NCBI GenBank assembly: GCA_016192455.1
Contig: JACPUC010000003.1
Location: 62,001 to 126,000 of the forward strand
Source of the DNA: Candidatus Tectimicrobiota bacterium
GTDB lineage: Bacteria; JACPUC01
Direction of reading: 5' to 3'
Length of the DNA: 64,000 bases
Under the pieces are notes generated by a model, which was given only the letters and a program-made list of their open reading frames with translations, was not told where the DNA came from and did not search any database. Each line of letters begins with the position of its first letter. Positions within the stretch are counted from its first letter, which is position 1. Positions 52,814 through 62,600 of the stretch are shown one piece after another. The translations under genes were made by a program, and so were the position numbers.

Positions 52814-53272
52814 CTACCCGGCGCCGCCGCGGAACCCTCCCAGGGTGGTGCTCAGCTCCGCGCTGTCATAGAGCATCGCGTACATGCCGAGCTTCTCCTC
52901 GTAGAGGGCGCTCGGCACCTCATCCTTCAGAGCGGCTTCAAGGATGTGGAAGACAGGGAGTCCCAACGAGACCCCCGCCAAGGGCCCGGCGTAGGCGGGG
53001 TCGCCACTTGTCACCGTCTCCGCGGCGATCTTGATGGCTTCCAGTTCGCCCGCCCCCAGGACCACCACCAGGTCCGCAGCGCCGTGTTCATCGACGAGCT
53101 GCTTGATGGTGCCCTGGTTCTCCAGGTCCATGGCGCCGGCCGCCGTTCAGACGAAGCACTCGGTGGTCTGGTACACGACCTCGGCGCCGGCCGCCGCGGC
53201 AAGCTCGGCAATCACCGGCCCGGGAACGCCGTCGCGCTCGCCGATGGCGATAACCTTCTTCCCTTTCAGCAT
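52814..53272 (-). CDS. grdA: glycine/sarcosine/betaine reductase selenoprotein A (TGA = Sec42)
   Basis: Read from ATG 53272 through the in-frame TGA at 53149-53147, the gene gives a 152-residue protein that matches GrdA along its length. It begins [19 protein letters not shown] and has the redox motif ECFV-U (Cys39-x-x-Sec42). [12 protein letters not shown] and [18 protein letters not shown] follow, also diagnostic. GrdA carries the carboxymethyl-selenoether intermediate from protein B to protein C in amino-acid Stickland-type reduction. GGAAGGAGAG precedes the ATG. Without the Sec reading, gene finders start at Met48 and lose the active site. grdC is 76 bp upstream; grdB and grdD are absent from the window. 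Confidence 0.9.
53113..53126 (-). promoter_or_regulatory. candidate SECIS hairpin of grdA
   Basis: On the minus strand CCTGG, loop AGAA and CCAGG form a 5-bp stem whose loop starts after 25 nt from the TGA and has G as its second base. Both fit known bacterial SECIS rules, but the stem is short and lies within a conserved coding stretch, so it is only a candidate. Confidence 0.5.
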
Positions 53273-53348
53273 CGTTCGCTCTCCTTCCTAGCTGGGGTAT
53301 CCGCGTGGCGCGCCGTGGCGCCCGCGCTTGCCTCCTTCCACCGCCTCC

Positions 53349-54812
53349 CTACGCGACCTCCTCCCGCGCCTCCAAAATAAACGACATGCCGTCGGCAAGC
53401 TGCGTCATGCGCCCGAGGAAGAGACTGCCCTTGGCGATGAACATGGCGCGTCGCAGCCGGCCCTCCCGCAGCGCCGGCAGGGCGTGCGCCACGTAGGGCA
53501 CGGCGGCGGGCACGTGCCCCTGGGTGGGCGCGAAGCCGACCATGCCGCGCCGCGCCACGAAGGCGTCGATGTCGCCGCGTTCGATCTCGCCGCGCATGGC
53601 CGCGATGGCCGCCAGCATGCGGTAGTTGGCGCGCGGCACGTTGCCGCTCCCCGCCGGCTCGGTGATCTCCGGGTTGTGCAGCTCGACGGCGTAGCGATCG
53701 ACGTCGCACAAGCCCAGCCCATGGCGCCGCAAGGGCTCGACCACGAGGGCCTCCAGCATCCCCTGCGGCGAGGCGCCGTAGCTGACGTTGTGCTTGCCGA
53801 CCGCATCGAGCCGGAGCCGCGGGCTGCGGCCATCATCAGGGCCCACCCAGAAGGCCATGGCGGCCAGGCAGTCCTCCAGGATGGGCATCTCCTTCTCGAG
53901 GTGCCCCATGCACTTCATGCCGAGCTTCGCCAGCGAGCCGCCCCCCACCACCACGACGTTCTCGAACACCCCGGCCTGCACGAGCGCCGCCGCGTGCACG
54001 AGGGCATACACCGGCCCGGCGCAAAAGGCCTTCACGTCCGAGCCCGAGGCGTTGACGCAGCCGACCTCCTCGGCGATGGCCTTGGCGAGGTTGCCGCCGC
54101 CGCGGTTATAGCGGTCGCCCACCGCCTCCTCGGAACAGCTCAACAGGTAGCTCACCGCGCCCGGCTCGACCTCCAGCCGCTGCAGGAGATGGCGCAGGGC
54201 GAGGGCGCCGGAGGCTTTCGTGGCGAGGTTTTCCAGCAGCACCTCGCACCAGAGGCTGGGGTCGATCTCGTGCGCGCGGCGGATGCAGCCGACGACCTCG
54301 CCGCCGTGCTCGAGCGGCATCGCCGCGCCGCGCTCGATCTGCGCCAGGATGGCGGCCAGGTCGCGGCCCTTCGGTTTCGTTCCCCCGGCGCCCTCGCCGG
54401 CGCCCGCCGCCGCCAACAGGGGGTGCTCACGAAGCTGCGGCTCGGCCTGGCGCAGGAACTCCTCGCGCAGCCACAAGAGATCGAACTGGTCGGCGCGCCT
54501 CAGGAGGCAGTAGAACTCCTCCTCCGGCATGATCTCGCCGAAGGCGCCGAAACGGCGCGCCTCGGGCACGGGCTTGGCGTACCAGGGGCGATCGGCCTCC
54601 TTCAGCGCCTCCGGGGCCGCGTTGCCAAGGAAGACCTGGTTGGGCAGGTAGGCCAGGGCGGCGGCGTAGTCCCGCAGCCGCGGCCGCAGGCGCGCCAGCA
54701 GCTCGCCGTTCGACTGCTGCACCTCGCGGAACGGCTTCGAGCCGTAGCGCACCAGGTTCGGCATGTGCGCCAGAACCAAGGCAGCCTCTCGAATGACGGG
54801 GAACGTTCTCAT
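53349..54812 (-). CDS. grdC: glycine reductase complex component C, subunit GrdC-like
   Basis: A 487-residue thiolase/KAS III-like protein, close to the length of clostridial GrdC (about 510). It has NAAPEALKEADRPWYAKPVP in the N-terminal region and the SGSDVKAFCAGPVYALVHAA block with a likely nucleophilic Cys. The C-terminal domain includes AVELHNPEITEPAGSGNVPR and TQGHVPAAVPYVAHA. In glycine reductase, GrdC with GrdD takes the acetyl group off GrdA and yields acetyl phosphate. It lies directly upstream of grdA on the same strand. No GrdD (PlsX-like) gene is seen. ATG 54812 is preferred to a TTG at 54851. Confidence 0.85.
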   Translation of the reverse strand: MRTFPVIREAALVLAHMPNLVRYGSKPFREVQQSNGELLARLRPRLRDYAAALAYLPNQVFLGNAAPEALKEADRPWYAKPVPEARRFGAFGEIMPEEEFYCLLRRADQFDLLWLREEFLRQAEPQLREHPLLAAAGAGEGAGGTKPKGRDLAAILAQIERGAAMPLEHGGEVVGCIRRAHEIDPSLWCEVLLENLATKASGALALRHLLQRLEVEPGAVSYLLSCSEEAVGDRYNRGGGNLAKAIAEEVGCVNASGSDVKAFCAGPVYALVHAAALVQAGVFENVVVVGGGSLAKLGMKCMGHLEKEMPILEDCLAAMAFWVGPDDGRSPRLRLDAVGKHNVSYGASPQGMLEALVVEPLRRHGLGLCDVDRYAVELHNPEITEPAGSGNVPRANYRMLAAIAAMRGEIERGDIDAFVARRGMVGFAPTQGHVPAAVPYVAHALPALREGRLRRAMFIAKGSLFLGRMTQLADGMSFILEAREEVA

Positions 54813-54917
54813 CTTCAGCTCATGGTCTGCTGCATCAGCGTTGCGCGGCAAGCCTCGGGTTGAGGGGCGCGGCCACCCTTCTCACTCCAGCACGCCGCGC
54901 CCCAAGGGAGAGCGAGC

Positions 54918-56141
54918 CTAGGCCAGCACTCGGTGCACGGAACGGCGCGGCGTCGGCAGGGCGGGCAGGGTCGGGTAGCCGAGGCGGAAGATCATCAGCG
55001 GCTTCCATCTCGGCTCGCCGATGAGCTCCTCCAGCGCCTTGCCGATGGTGGGCTCGACGCCCAGCACCGCTTCGCGCTCGGCGCGCTCGATGGCCTGGTT
55101 CATCGGCTGCATGGCGAGGTCCTGGGTGGTTCCCCACAAGTGCAGGCGCTGCCAAAGCCTGCCGCAGCGCAGCCAGCGTGCCGCCTCCGTCGCCCGCACC
55201 CCGCCGCCGCCGCTGGCGCCGCGAGGCGTCAGCTCGCCTCCCAGCCCCGCCAGAACCCCGAAGACGCTCGCCGTGGCCGTCTGCCGCTCGCGCGTCGCCC
55301 GCTGCCACAAATCCCGCACCCTCGCAGGGTCCGGCGTCGGCAACCACTTCGCCAGCGCCCGCTCCTTGGCGGAGAGGCCGAGGGCGTCGACCGTCAAGCC
55401 GTCCGCGAAGGCCTGCATTTCCCGCCAGCGGAAGCGCTCCCACTGCGCGCTGGCGCGCATCACCTCGTCGTCGCGGCGCATCGCCTCGGTCGCCCGCACC
55501 ATCACCTCGGCGAGGCGCCGACGTTTGCCCTCCTCGGCGAACCAGAAGAGCATCAGCTCAGGATCATCGTTCAACCCTCCGAGCGCCTGGAGGGCCGCCT
55601 GGGAGACCGGCCGCGCCATGTCGTAGGGGGCGCGATTGGTGTGCCGGCGCGGGATGGCGGCGTGCAGGGTCGCGGCCGGCGAGCGGCTGCCGGTCGGAGC
55701 GGCGGGAGCTCGCGTCAAGCCGATGGCGGCGGCGTGCTCCAAGCTGGCGGCATCGGGGAGATAGGCGACGTTGGCCAGAAACCCGTCAACCTGCGCCGCC
55801 AGGTGCAGGTTTTCGAGTGCGCAGCCGAGGCCGAGGTAGAGCTCGCGACGGAAGGGATCGAGCGGCCCGAGGCTGCGGCGCGGATCGGCAAACAGGTCAA
55901 GGCGCGAGGCGCTGAGGCGAAAGAGCCAGGGCTGGGTGTTGTGCGGGTTCGCCGCCAGGATGGCGGCGCGCACGTAGACCAGGGGTCCTTCACTGGGGTC
56001 GCCGCGCCAGGTGCTCCAGGGCTCGTAGGCGGGACCCCGGCCGGTGCTGAAGACGCCTCGGTCGGAGGCGCGCCAGACGCCGCCGCCCGCCGCCAGCACC
56101 AGGACCGCACCGGCCCCCTTGAGGATCGTCCTGCGCTTCAT
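54918..56141 (-). CDS. Acg-family FMN-binding protein (nitroreductase-like)
   Basis: A 407-residue protein of the Acg/TM nitroreductase-like family known from mycobacterial Rv2032. A Tat-like N-terminus (MKRRTILKGAGAVLVLAAGG) suggests export or a membrane anchor. The FMN-binding halves follow, with ILAANPHNTQPWLFRL near residue 65 and RRHTNRAPYDMARPVS near residue 175; the C-terminal segment ends EPRWKPLMIFRLGYP. Acg proteins lack typical nitroreductase activity and may store FMN. GGAG lies eight bases before the ATG. It is upstream of grdC on the same strand (105-bp gap). Confidence 0.8.
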   Translation of the reverse strand: MKRRTILKGAGAVLVLAAGGGVWRASDRGVFSTGRGPAYEPWSTWRGDPSEGPLVYVRAAILAANPHNTQPWLFRLSASRLDLFADPRRSLGPLDPFRRELYLGLGCALENLHLAAQVDGFLANVAYLPDAASLEHAAAIGLTRAPAAPTGSRSPAATLHAAIPRRHTNRAPYDMARPVSQAALQALGGLNDDPELMLFWFAEEGKRRRLAEVMVRATEAMRRDDEVMRASAQWERFRWREMQAFADGLTVDALGLSAKERALAKWLPTPDPARVRDLWQRATRERQTATASVFGVLAGLGGELTPRGASGGGGVRATEAARWLRCGRLWQRLHLWGTTQDLAMQPMNQAIERAEREAVLGVEPTIGKALEELIGEPRWKPLMIFRLGYPTLPALPTPRRSVHRVLA

Positions 56142-56576
56142 CAACGGCGCTCCGCGCCAGCCCGCTCCCACCTTCGGAAGGCGGGGCGGCCCAGCCTCGA
56201 CTTCGCATACCGCTTTGCCCCCAAACCATGGTAGCATCACATGATCGCCGTGGCGGGTCAACGGCGAAACAGGGTGACCGAAGGTCGGGCTGCCTCAGTC
56301 GCCGCGCGTGCGCCTCAGGCGGAACCGCCGCCGGCTGGTCGGGAGCATCCGGGAAGGGATTCATCGCGCCGCGGGCGGGCACACTGCGCGTGGGGCCGGC
56401 TGATCAGCCGCGGTGATCGGCCGGCTTGATGCTCCGCAGCTTGCCTGCGTGCCGATGGCGCGGCGCGGCGCCAGAGGGCATGCAGCCGAGATGAGGGACG
56501 GTCTCCGGAGAGGGGCATGGCGAAGAAGGGAGCGTGACGCGGCACCACCACCTTGGCCAGGGAAAGGGGGAGGGCT
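56142..56576. other. 435-bp divergent gap
   Basis: Separates the minus-strand Acg-like gene from the plus-strand DoxX gene. Both promoters should lie here, but I see no good -35/-10 pair. No repeats. Confidence 0.3.
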
Positions 56577-57008
56577 ATGTTGAAAAACATTTTCGGGAAT
56601 TGGCGCAACGCGGTGCCGGTTTACATGCGCGTCGTGCTGGGGGTGGCGTTTTTCCTGTATGGCTATCAGAAGGTCTTCCGGATCGGCTTCGCGGGGATGA
56701 CGAAGTACTTCGCCACCGTCGTCGGGTTCCCGGTGCCGATGCTCTTCGGCTTCGTGGCGAGCTACCTCGAACTTCTCGGCGGCATCGCGCTCATCATCGG
56801 CTTCCAAACCCGCTGGGTGGCGCTGCTCTTCTGCATTGAGATGCTGGTGGCGATCTTCGGGCGCCACATCACGTACGGCTTCTTCTATGGCCCTCCCAAC
56901 AACCAGGGCTTCGCGAACGTCCTCAACCTCTTGACCATGTCGTTGACGTTGCTCATCCTCGGCTCCGGGCGGTGGTCGGTTGATAAGGCCAAGGGCTGGG
57001 ATGAGTAG
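56577..57008 (+). CDS. DoxX family membrane protein
   Basis: A 143-residue four-helix membrane protein of the DoxX/SURF4 group: VYMRVVLGVAFFLYGYQKVF, then MLFGFVASYLELLGGIALII, VALLFCIEMLVAIFG and LLTMSLTLLILGSGRWSVD. The R-x(11)-G-K/Q-type pattern of helix 1 and the SYLELLGG motif are typical. DoxX proteins act in redox or thiosulfate metabolism; most are of unknown role. AAAGGGGGAGGG precedes the ATG. It is convergent with the DUF255 gene. Confidence 0.88.
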   Translation: MLKNIFGNWRNAVPVYMRVVLGVAFFLYGYQKVFRIGFAGMTKYFATVVGFPVPMLFGFVASYLELLGGIALIIGFQTRWVALLFCIEMLVAIFGRHITYGFFYGPPNNQGFANVLNLLTMSLTLLILGSGRWSVDKAKGWDE

Positions 57009-57146
57009 AGGGCAAGATTGACGGCAGGCTCGCCGCTCCCGCGCGGGGGAGACCAAAAGCCGCGCCGAGCGCGCGGGAGCGGCGGCAGGCGGCGCCTTTC
57101 GCGGTGCGGGAGCGGCGGGGCGAGGGTGCGCGCCGCCGCGGCGCGC

Positions 57147-59213
57147 TCAGTCGAGGAGGCGCGCCAGCGCCGCGGCAGAGTGCACCGGGGCCGAGCAGGC
57201 GAAGCGGTGGCAGACATAGGCCGTGGGCTTGCCGTCGACCTGCCCCTTCCCCGCCAGCGCGGCGGGCAAGCGCGCGCCATTCGGGTCGGCGGGGTCGAGG
57301 CAGACCAGCCAGCGGTTCGGCAGGTAGCGCTGCCGCACGACCTCGAGCATGGACCGCACCGCGGCATCGTCCCGCCCGCCGACGATGACGATCTGCCGCG
57401 GCGTATCGAGGTAGAGGTGCAGGGCGCAGAGCATGTTCCCGAACCCGAAGGGGTTCTGCAGGAACTGCTCGCGGTAGAGGCGGAAAACGCCCTCGGCCAG
57501 GCTGCGGAACCGCTCCTCGCCGGTCAGGGCGTGGAAGCGCAGGAGGTTCTGCGCCGCCACGGAGCTGCCGGACGGGATCGCTTGGTCGGAAGCGCTCTTG
57601 GTGCGCACGATGAGCGGCTCGTGATCCTTGCCGGTGAAGAAGAAGCCGCCGGCGTCCGCATCGTGGAACTGGGCGATCATCGTCTCGTTGAGCTGCGACG
57701 CCAGGCTGAGGAGATCGCCGTCGCCGGTCGCTTCGTAGGCATCGAGGAGGGCGCCGACGACGTAGGCGTAGTCATCCAGGTAGGCGTTGAGCTTGGCGCG
57801 TCCCTCTTTGTAAGTGCGCAGGAGGAGGCCGTCGCGCAGCATCGTCTCGCGGATGAAGCGCAGGGCGCGCAGGGCGATCTCCAGGTAGCGCGGCTCGTCG
57901 AGGAGGCTGCCGGCGCGCGCGCAGGCGCTGATCATCAGGCCGTTCCAGGCGGTCAGCGCCTTCTCGTCGCGCCCCGGCCAGACGCGCCGGCGGCGCGCCG
58001 CGAAGAGCTTGGCGCGCGCCCGCGCCAGGACAGCCTCGGCGTCCTCCGTGGGGATGCGGAAGAGCTTGCCGAGCTGCTCGACGGTGAGGGTGCGATGCAG
58101 GATGCTGGCGCCGTGCTCGAAGTTGCCCTGCTCCGTGACGTCGTAGAAGCGCGTGAAGAGCTGCCGCTCCTCGTCGTCGAGCAGCTCGGCCACCTGCCGC
58201 GGGGTCCAGACGTAGAACTTCCCCTCCTCGCCCTCGCTGTCGGCGTCCTGGGTTGAGTAGAACGCCCCGCTGGCGGCATCGAGCATCTCGCGGCAGACGT
58301 ACTCCAGCGACTCCACCGCCACGCGGCGCAGCTCGGGGTCGCTGGTGAGCTGGAAGGCATCGAGGTAGAGCTTGATGAGCAGGGCGTTGTCGTAGAGCAT
58401 CTTCTCGAAGTGCGGCACCAGCCAGTGGCTGTCCACCGCGTAGCGATGGAACCCGCCGCCGAGCTGGTCGTAGATGCCGCCCCAGGCCATCTTCTCGAGG
58501 GCCAGGAGGACCATGCGCAGGTAGCGCTCCTCGCCGCTGACCTGGGCGTAGCGCAGGAAGAACTCCAGGCTCATGGGGTTGGGGAACTTCGGCTGAGTGC
58601 CGAAGCCGCCGTGCAGGGAATCGAAGACCTGGGCGAGACGCTCGGCGGCGCTCCGCAGGAGGTCGTCGCCGAGCTCGCCGGGCGCCGCCAGGGGGGTGTT
58701 CTGGCGCTGCAACGCGGCGGTGATCTGCTCGACGCTCTGGAGAATGTCCTCGGGCTGCTCGCGGAAGTGCCGGGCGATCGCCAGGAGAAGGCGCGGGAAC
58801 CCCGGTCGGCCGTAGCGATCCTCGGGTGGAAAGTAGGTGCCGGCGAAGAAGGGCTGCTGCTGGGGCGTCAGGAACATCGTCAGCGGCCAACCGCCGCCGC
58901 CGGTGATCATCTGCGCCACCGTCTGGTAAATGTGGTCGAGATCAGGCCGCTCCTCCCGGTCCACCTTGACGTTCACGAAGTGCTCATTCATCAGCGCGGC
59001 GATCTCTTCGTTTTCGAACGATTCATGCTCCATCACGTGGCACCAGTGGCAGGCGGAGTAACCGATGCTGAGGAGGATCGGTTTGCCCTCGCGCTTGGCC
59101 TTGGCCAGGGCCTCCTCGCCCCAGGGGCGCCAGTCGACGGGGTTGTGCGCGTGTTGCAGGAGGTACGGGCTGGTCTCGCCGGCGAGATGGTTCGTGAAGC
59201 GATGGGCTGGCAT
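57147..59213 (-). CDS. thioredoxin domain-containing protein (DUF255/YyaL, SSP411 family)
   Basis: A 688-residue protein. The N-terminal DUF255 thioredoxin-like domain (1-165) contains the family start [14 protein letters not shown] and the redox motif CHWC (55-58) in [15 protein letters not shown]. The remainder is an (alpha/alpha)6 barrel like N-acylglucosamine 2-epimerases ([48 protein letters not shown]), without known catalytic residues for sugars. The function is unresolved across life; a redox or quality-control role is suggested. Full length. It lies near the redox genes DoxX, Acg and grdA. Confidence 0.92.
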   Translation of the reverse strand: MPAHRFTNHLAGETSPYLLQHAHNPVDWRPWGEEALAKAKREGKPILLSIGYSACHWCHVMEHESFENEEIAALMNEHFVNVKVDREERPDLDHIYQTVAQMITGGGGWPLTMFLTPQQQPFFAGTYFPPEDRYGRPGFPRLLLAIARHFREQPEDILQSVEQITAALQRQNTPLAAPGELGDDLLRSAAERLAQVFDSLHGGFGTQPKFPNPMSLEFFLRYAQVSGEERYLRMVLLALEKMAWGGIYDQLGGGFHRYAVDSHWLVPHFEKMLYDNALLIKLYLDAFQLTSDPELRRVAVESLEYVCREMLDAASGAFYSTQDADSEGEEGKFYVWTPRQVAELLDDEERQLFTRFYDVTEQGNFEHGASILHRTLTVEQLGKLFRIPTEDAEAVLARARAKLFAARRRRVWPGRDEKALTAWNGLMISACARAGSLLDEPRYLEIALRALRFIRETMLRDGLLLRTYKEGRAKLNAYLDDYAYVVGALLDAYEATGDGDLLSLASQLNETMIAQFHDADAGGFFFTGKDHEPLIVRTKSASDQAIPSGSSVAAQNLLRFHALTGEERFRSLAEGVFRLYREQFLQNPFGFGNMLCALHLYLDTPRQIVIVGGRDDAAVRSMLEVVRQRYLPNRWLVCLDPADPNGARLPAALAGKGQVDGKPTAYVCHRFACSAPVHSAAALARLLD

Positions 59214-59678
59214 CGTGCGACCTCGGGGTGAACATTCTAATTAATAGATACTATTAGGAGCGCAGCGGCTGCCGGGGGAACTCCGTCAGAGCCGACGCGT
59301 GACCCCCCCTTGGAGAGGCGCCGCCAGCGCGCCGCCGGGGAGGTGGCGCCGCGCCGCCGTCCCTCGCGGACCTTCAACGGGAGGACCGTGGTGAGAAGGG
59401 CTGGCCGCCTCGCTCCGCGCCATGAGCGCAATATAGGAAAAGGTTCGCGCCATGCCGAGAAGAATTCCTCCTGTTGGCGGGCCCCCTGCGCGGCGCCCTG
59501 AAGGGTGGCCCGCGCGCCGCCCCTTGCCTGGTGAGGCTTGCGAGGCAGGGCGACTCCGCAGACCATCCCGCAGCCCGTTCAGGGGAAACGCGGTGGAGAG
59601 CGGAGGGAACGGTCTCGCGGCGCGCGCGGCAGCTCTCGCCCCCGTCGAGCCGCGGGGGCCTCGCTGAGGGATAGAACC
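59214..59678. other. 465-bp divergent gap
   Basis: Lies between the minus-strand DUF255 gene and the plus-strand kinase. TTCTAATTAATAGATACTAT (59235-59254) is conspicuously AT-rich in this GC-rich context and, lying 20-40 bp before the DUF255 ATG, is the probable promoter region of that gene. The rest is GC-rich shadow sequence. Confidence 0.4.
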
Positions 59679-62600
59679 ATGGAGGGCACGGACAAGCAGT
59701 TTGGAGAGCGGCCCCAGAGCTTCACCTCCGCGGAGTACGAGGTGCTGCAGCGCGTCGTCGAGGCTGCCAGCTCCCTGACCCTCGAGACCCTCCTGCGCCA
59801 TGCGCTGGCCGAGGTGGTGGCGGCGCTGGGCGGCTTCGGCGGGGCGGTGCACCTCATCGAGGGGGAGTACCGCACCCTGCAGGCGCAGATGGGCGAGGTG
59901 AGCGAGGAGTTCCTGCGCCGGGTGCAGAAGCTGGGGCGCGAAGAAGGCATCGCCGGGGAGGTGGTGCGGACGGGTCGTCCGATTGTCCTCGAAGATGTCT
60001 CGAAGGACCCGCGCCGATCCGTTGATCTTCTCCGTCAGGAGGGCATCCGGGGGTACGCCTGCGTGCCCCTCATCGCCGGCGAGCGCGTCTTGGGCACCCT
60101 GGTGGTGGCGGCGCGGGAGAGCCGCATCATCGCCGACGCCAAAGTAGAGCTCCTGGCCGCCGTGGGGCGCCAGGTGGGCCTCGCCGTGGAGCGCGCCCGC
60201 CTGCACGAGCAAGTGAAGCAGCACGCCGCCAACCAGCAGGTGCTGAACAAGCTCGCCCTGCAAGTCTCGGGCTCCCTCGACGAACAGGAGACCTTCCGGG
60301 AAATCGTGCGGGCCCTGGGAACCTTGCTGAACGTGCCGGAAGCTTCCGTCTACACCTATGACGCGGAGCGCGAAGTCGTCTTCTTCCGGGCCGGGCTCTT
60401 CCCCGATCCGACCGATTCGCGCCACAAAGAGTTCCGCCCCGGCGAGGGGCTCATCGGCGCCGTCCTGAAGGAGCGCCGGCCGCTGGTGGTGCCGCGCGTC
60501 GCCGAGTCGCCGGCCTGGCTCCCGGTGGGGCTTGCCGACCAGGCGAGGTTCGTCTCCTTCGCCGGCATGCCGGTGCTGCTGCGCGGCGAGCCTCTCGGCG
60601 TGCTCTCCATCCTCACCACCAGCGAGCGCCGCTTCGCCCCGGAGGAGATGCAGCTCCTCGGCGATTTCGCCCAGCACGCCGCCATTGCCATGCAGAACAC
60701 CCGCATGGTGACGCAGCTCCGCGACAGCGCCGACTCCCTGCGGCAGCTCGCGAAGCGCCAGGAGGTCCTGCAGGCGGCGGCGGCCGAGCTGGTAGGGAAT
60801 GTGGCGTCGGGCGAGGTGATCCAGCACATTCTGCAGGGCGCCGGCGAGCTCCTGAAGGCGGAGTTCGGCCACGTCGCGGTGTGCCATTGGGACAGCCGCG
60901 AGCTCGAGCTGCTGGCCGCCACGGGGATGCTCGCCGCGCACGTGGGCGCGCGCTACCCCCTTGCCGGCAGCCTCGGCGGCGAGGTCGCCGAGCGGGGCTC
61001 CTGCCAGGTGTTCAGGCGCGACGAGGTGAAGGCGCGCGGCTTCTTTCAGACCCATCGCCGCGGGCAGCCGATGGAATCGCTCATCTTCGTGCCGCTGCGC
61101 GTCGCCGACAGCGTGCGCGGCGTGCTGGGGCTGGCGCGTCCCCTCGGGCGGCCCCCCTTCAACGAGGAAGACCTGCTCCTCCTGAAGAGCTTCGGGAACT
61201 ACGCCGCCGCCGCGCTGCACGCCGCCGACCTCCTGCGCGACAGCCGGGCCAGCCGGGCGCGGCTCGAGCACCTCATCGAGGCCGCCGGCGACGTCATCAT
61301 CGCGGTCGATCGCCAGCTCCGCATCGTCACCTGGAACAAGGCGGCCCAGTCGGTCTACGGCTACACCGCCGCGGAGATGCGGGGGAAGCCGATCTTCACT
61401 CTCTGGCGGCGGGTGACGGAGGAGGCGGTGCGCTTCCATGAGCGCGTGCTGGCGGGCGAGACGGTGCGCGACATGGAGGTGTCCTGGAAGCACAAGGACG
61501 GCAGCCGCCGGCATGTCCTCTACACGCTGTCGCCGATCTCCGATGGGGCAGGGCAGCCAGCCGGGATCATGGGGGTGGGGAAGGATATCACCGAGCGCCG
61601 CCGCATGGAGCTGGCGATGCAGCGGCACAATCGGGAGCTGATCGCCCTGCAGGAGATTTGCAGCACGATTTCGGCCGCCCTCGATCCGCAGGCCGTGTTC
61701 ACGTGCGTCGTCGAGCATGGCGCCGCCCTGCTGAACGCCCGCGCCTGTTTCCTGCGCCTGCTGTCGAGCGACGGCGCGCGGCTCGACTGCTTCGTCTCCT
61801 CGGGACAGGCCGAGCCCATCGAGCTGGAGCCGATTCCGCTGCCGGGGTCCATCTCCGAAACGCTCTTCAGCACGCGGCGCGGCGTGCGCATGTCCTGGGA
61901 CGACATGCGGGCGCGAACGTGCGCCCACCCTCAGCTCGGCGGCAAGGTCCCCCCGCAGCACCTGATGATCGCGCCGCTCCACCTCGGCGAGCAGATTCTG
62001 GGCACCATGTCGGTGCGGCGCAGCAGCGAGCAGCCGATGTTCGAGGCCTCGGAGCTGGCGCTCCTCGAGCTCCTCTGCGCCCAGGCCGCCGTCTCCATCC
62101 GCAATGCCCAGCAGCATGAGACCCTCGAGAAAGCCGAGGCGCGGCTGCGCGATCTCTACGACCACGCGCCCGACCTCTACCACTCGCTGGACCGCAACGG
62201 CGCCATCCTGGGCTGCAACCAAACCTATGCGGATACCCTCGGCTACACCAAGGAGGAGCTCATCGGCAGCTCCTACCTCGACCTCGTGGCGCCGGGGGAG
62301 CGCGAGGAGGCGCTCAGCAACGTGCGGAACATCTTCGGCAGCGCCACGCCGATGCGCATCGAGCGCACCATGGTGCGCCGGGATGGCTCCACCTTGACGG
62401 TGGAGGTGAAGCGCCGGGCGGTCCTCGACGCCAGCGGCAACGTCGTGCGCACCGACACCCTCCTGCGCGACATCAGCGACCGCAAGCGGGCGGAGGCGGC
62501 GCTGCGCGCCAACGAGCTGCGCACCGGGCTCATCCTCGATAACGTCATGGACGCCATTGTCACGACCGACCGCGCCTGCGCCATCATCTCGTTCAACCGC

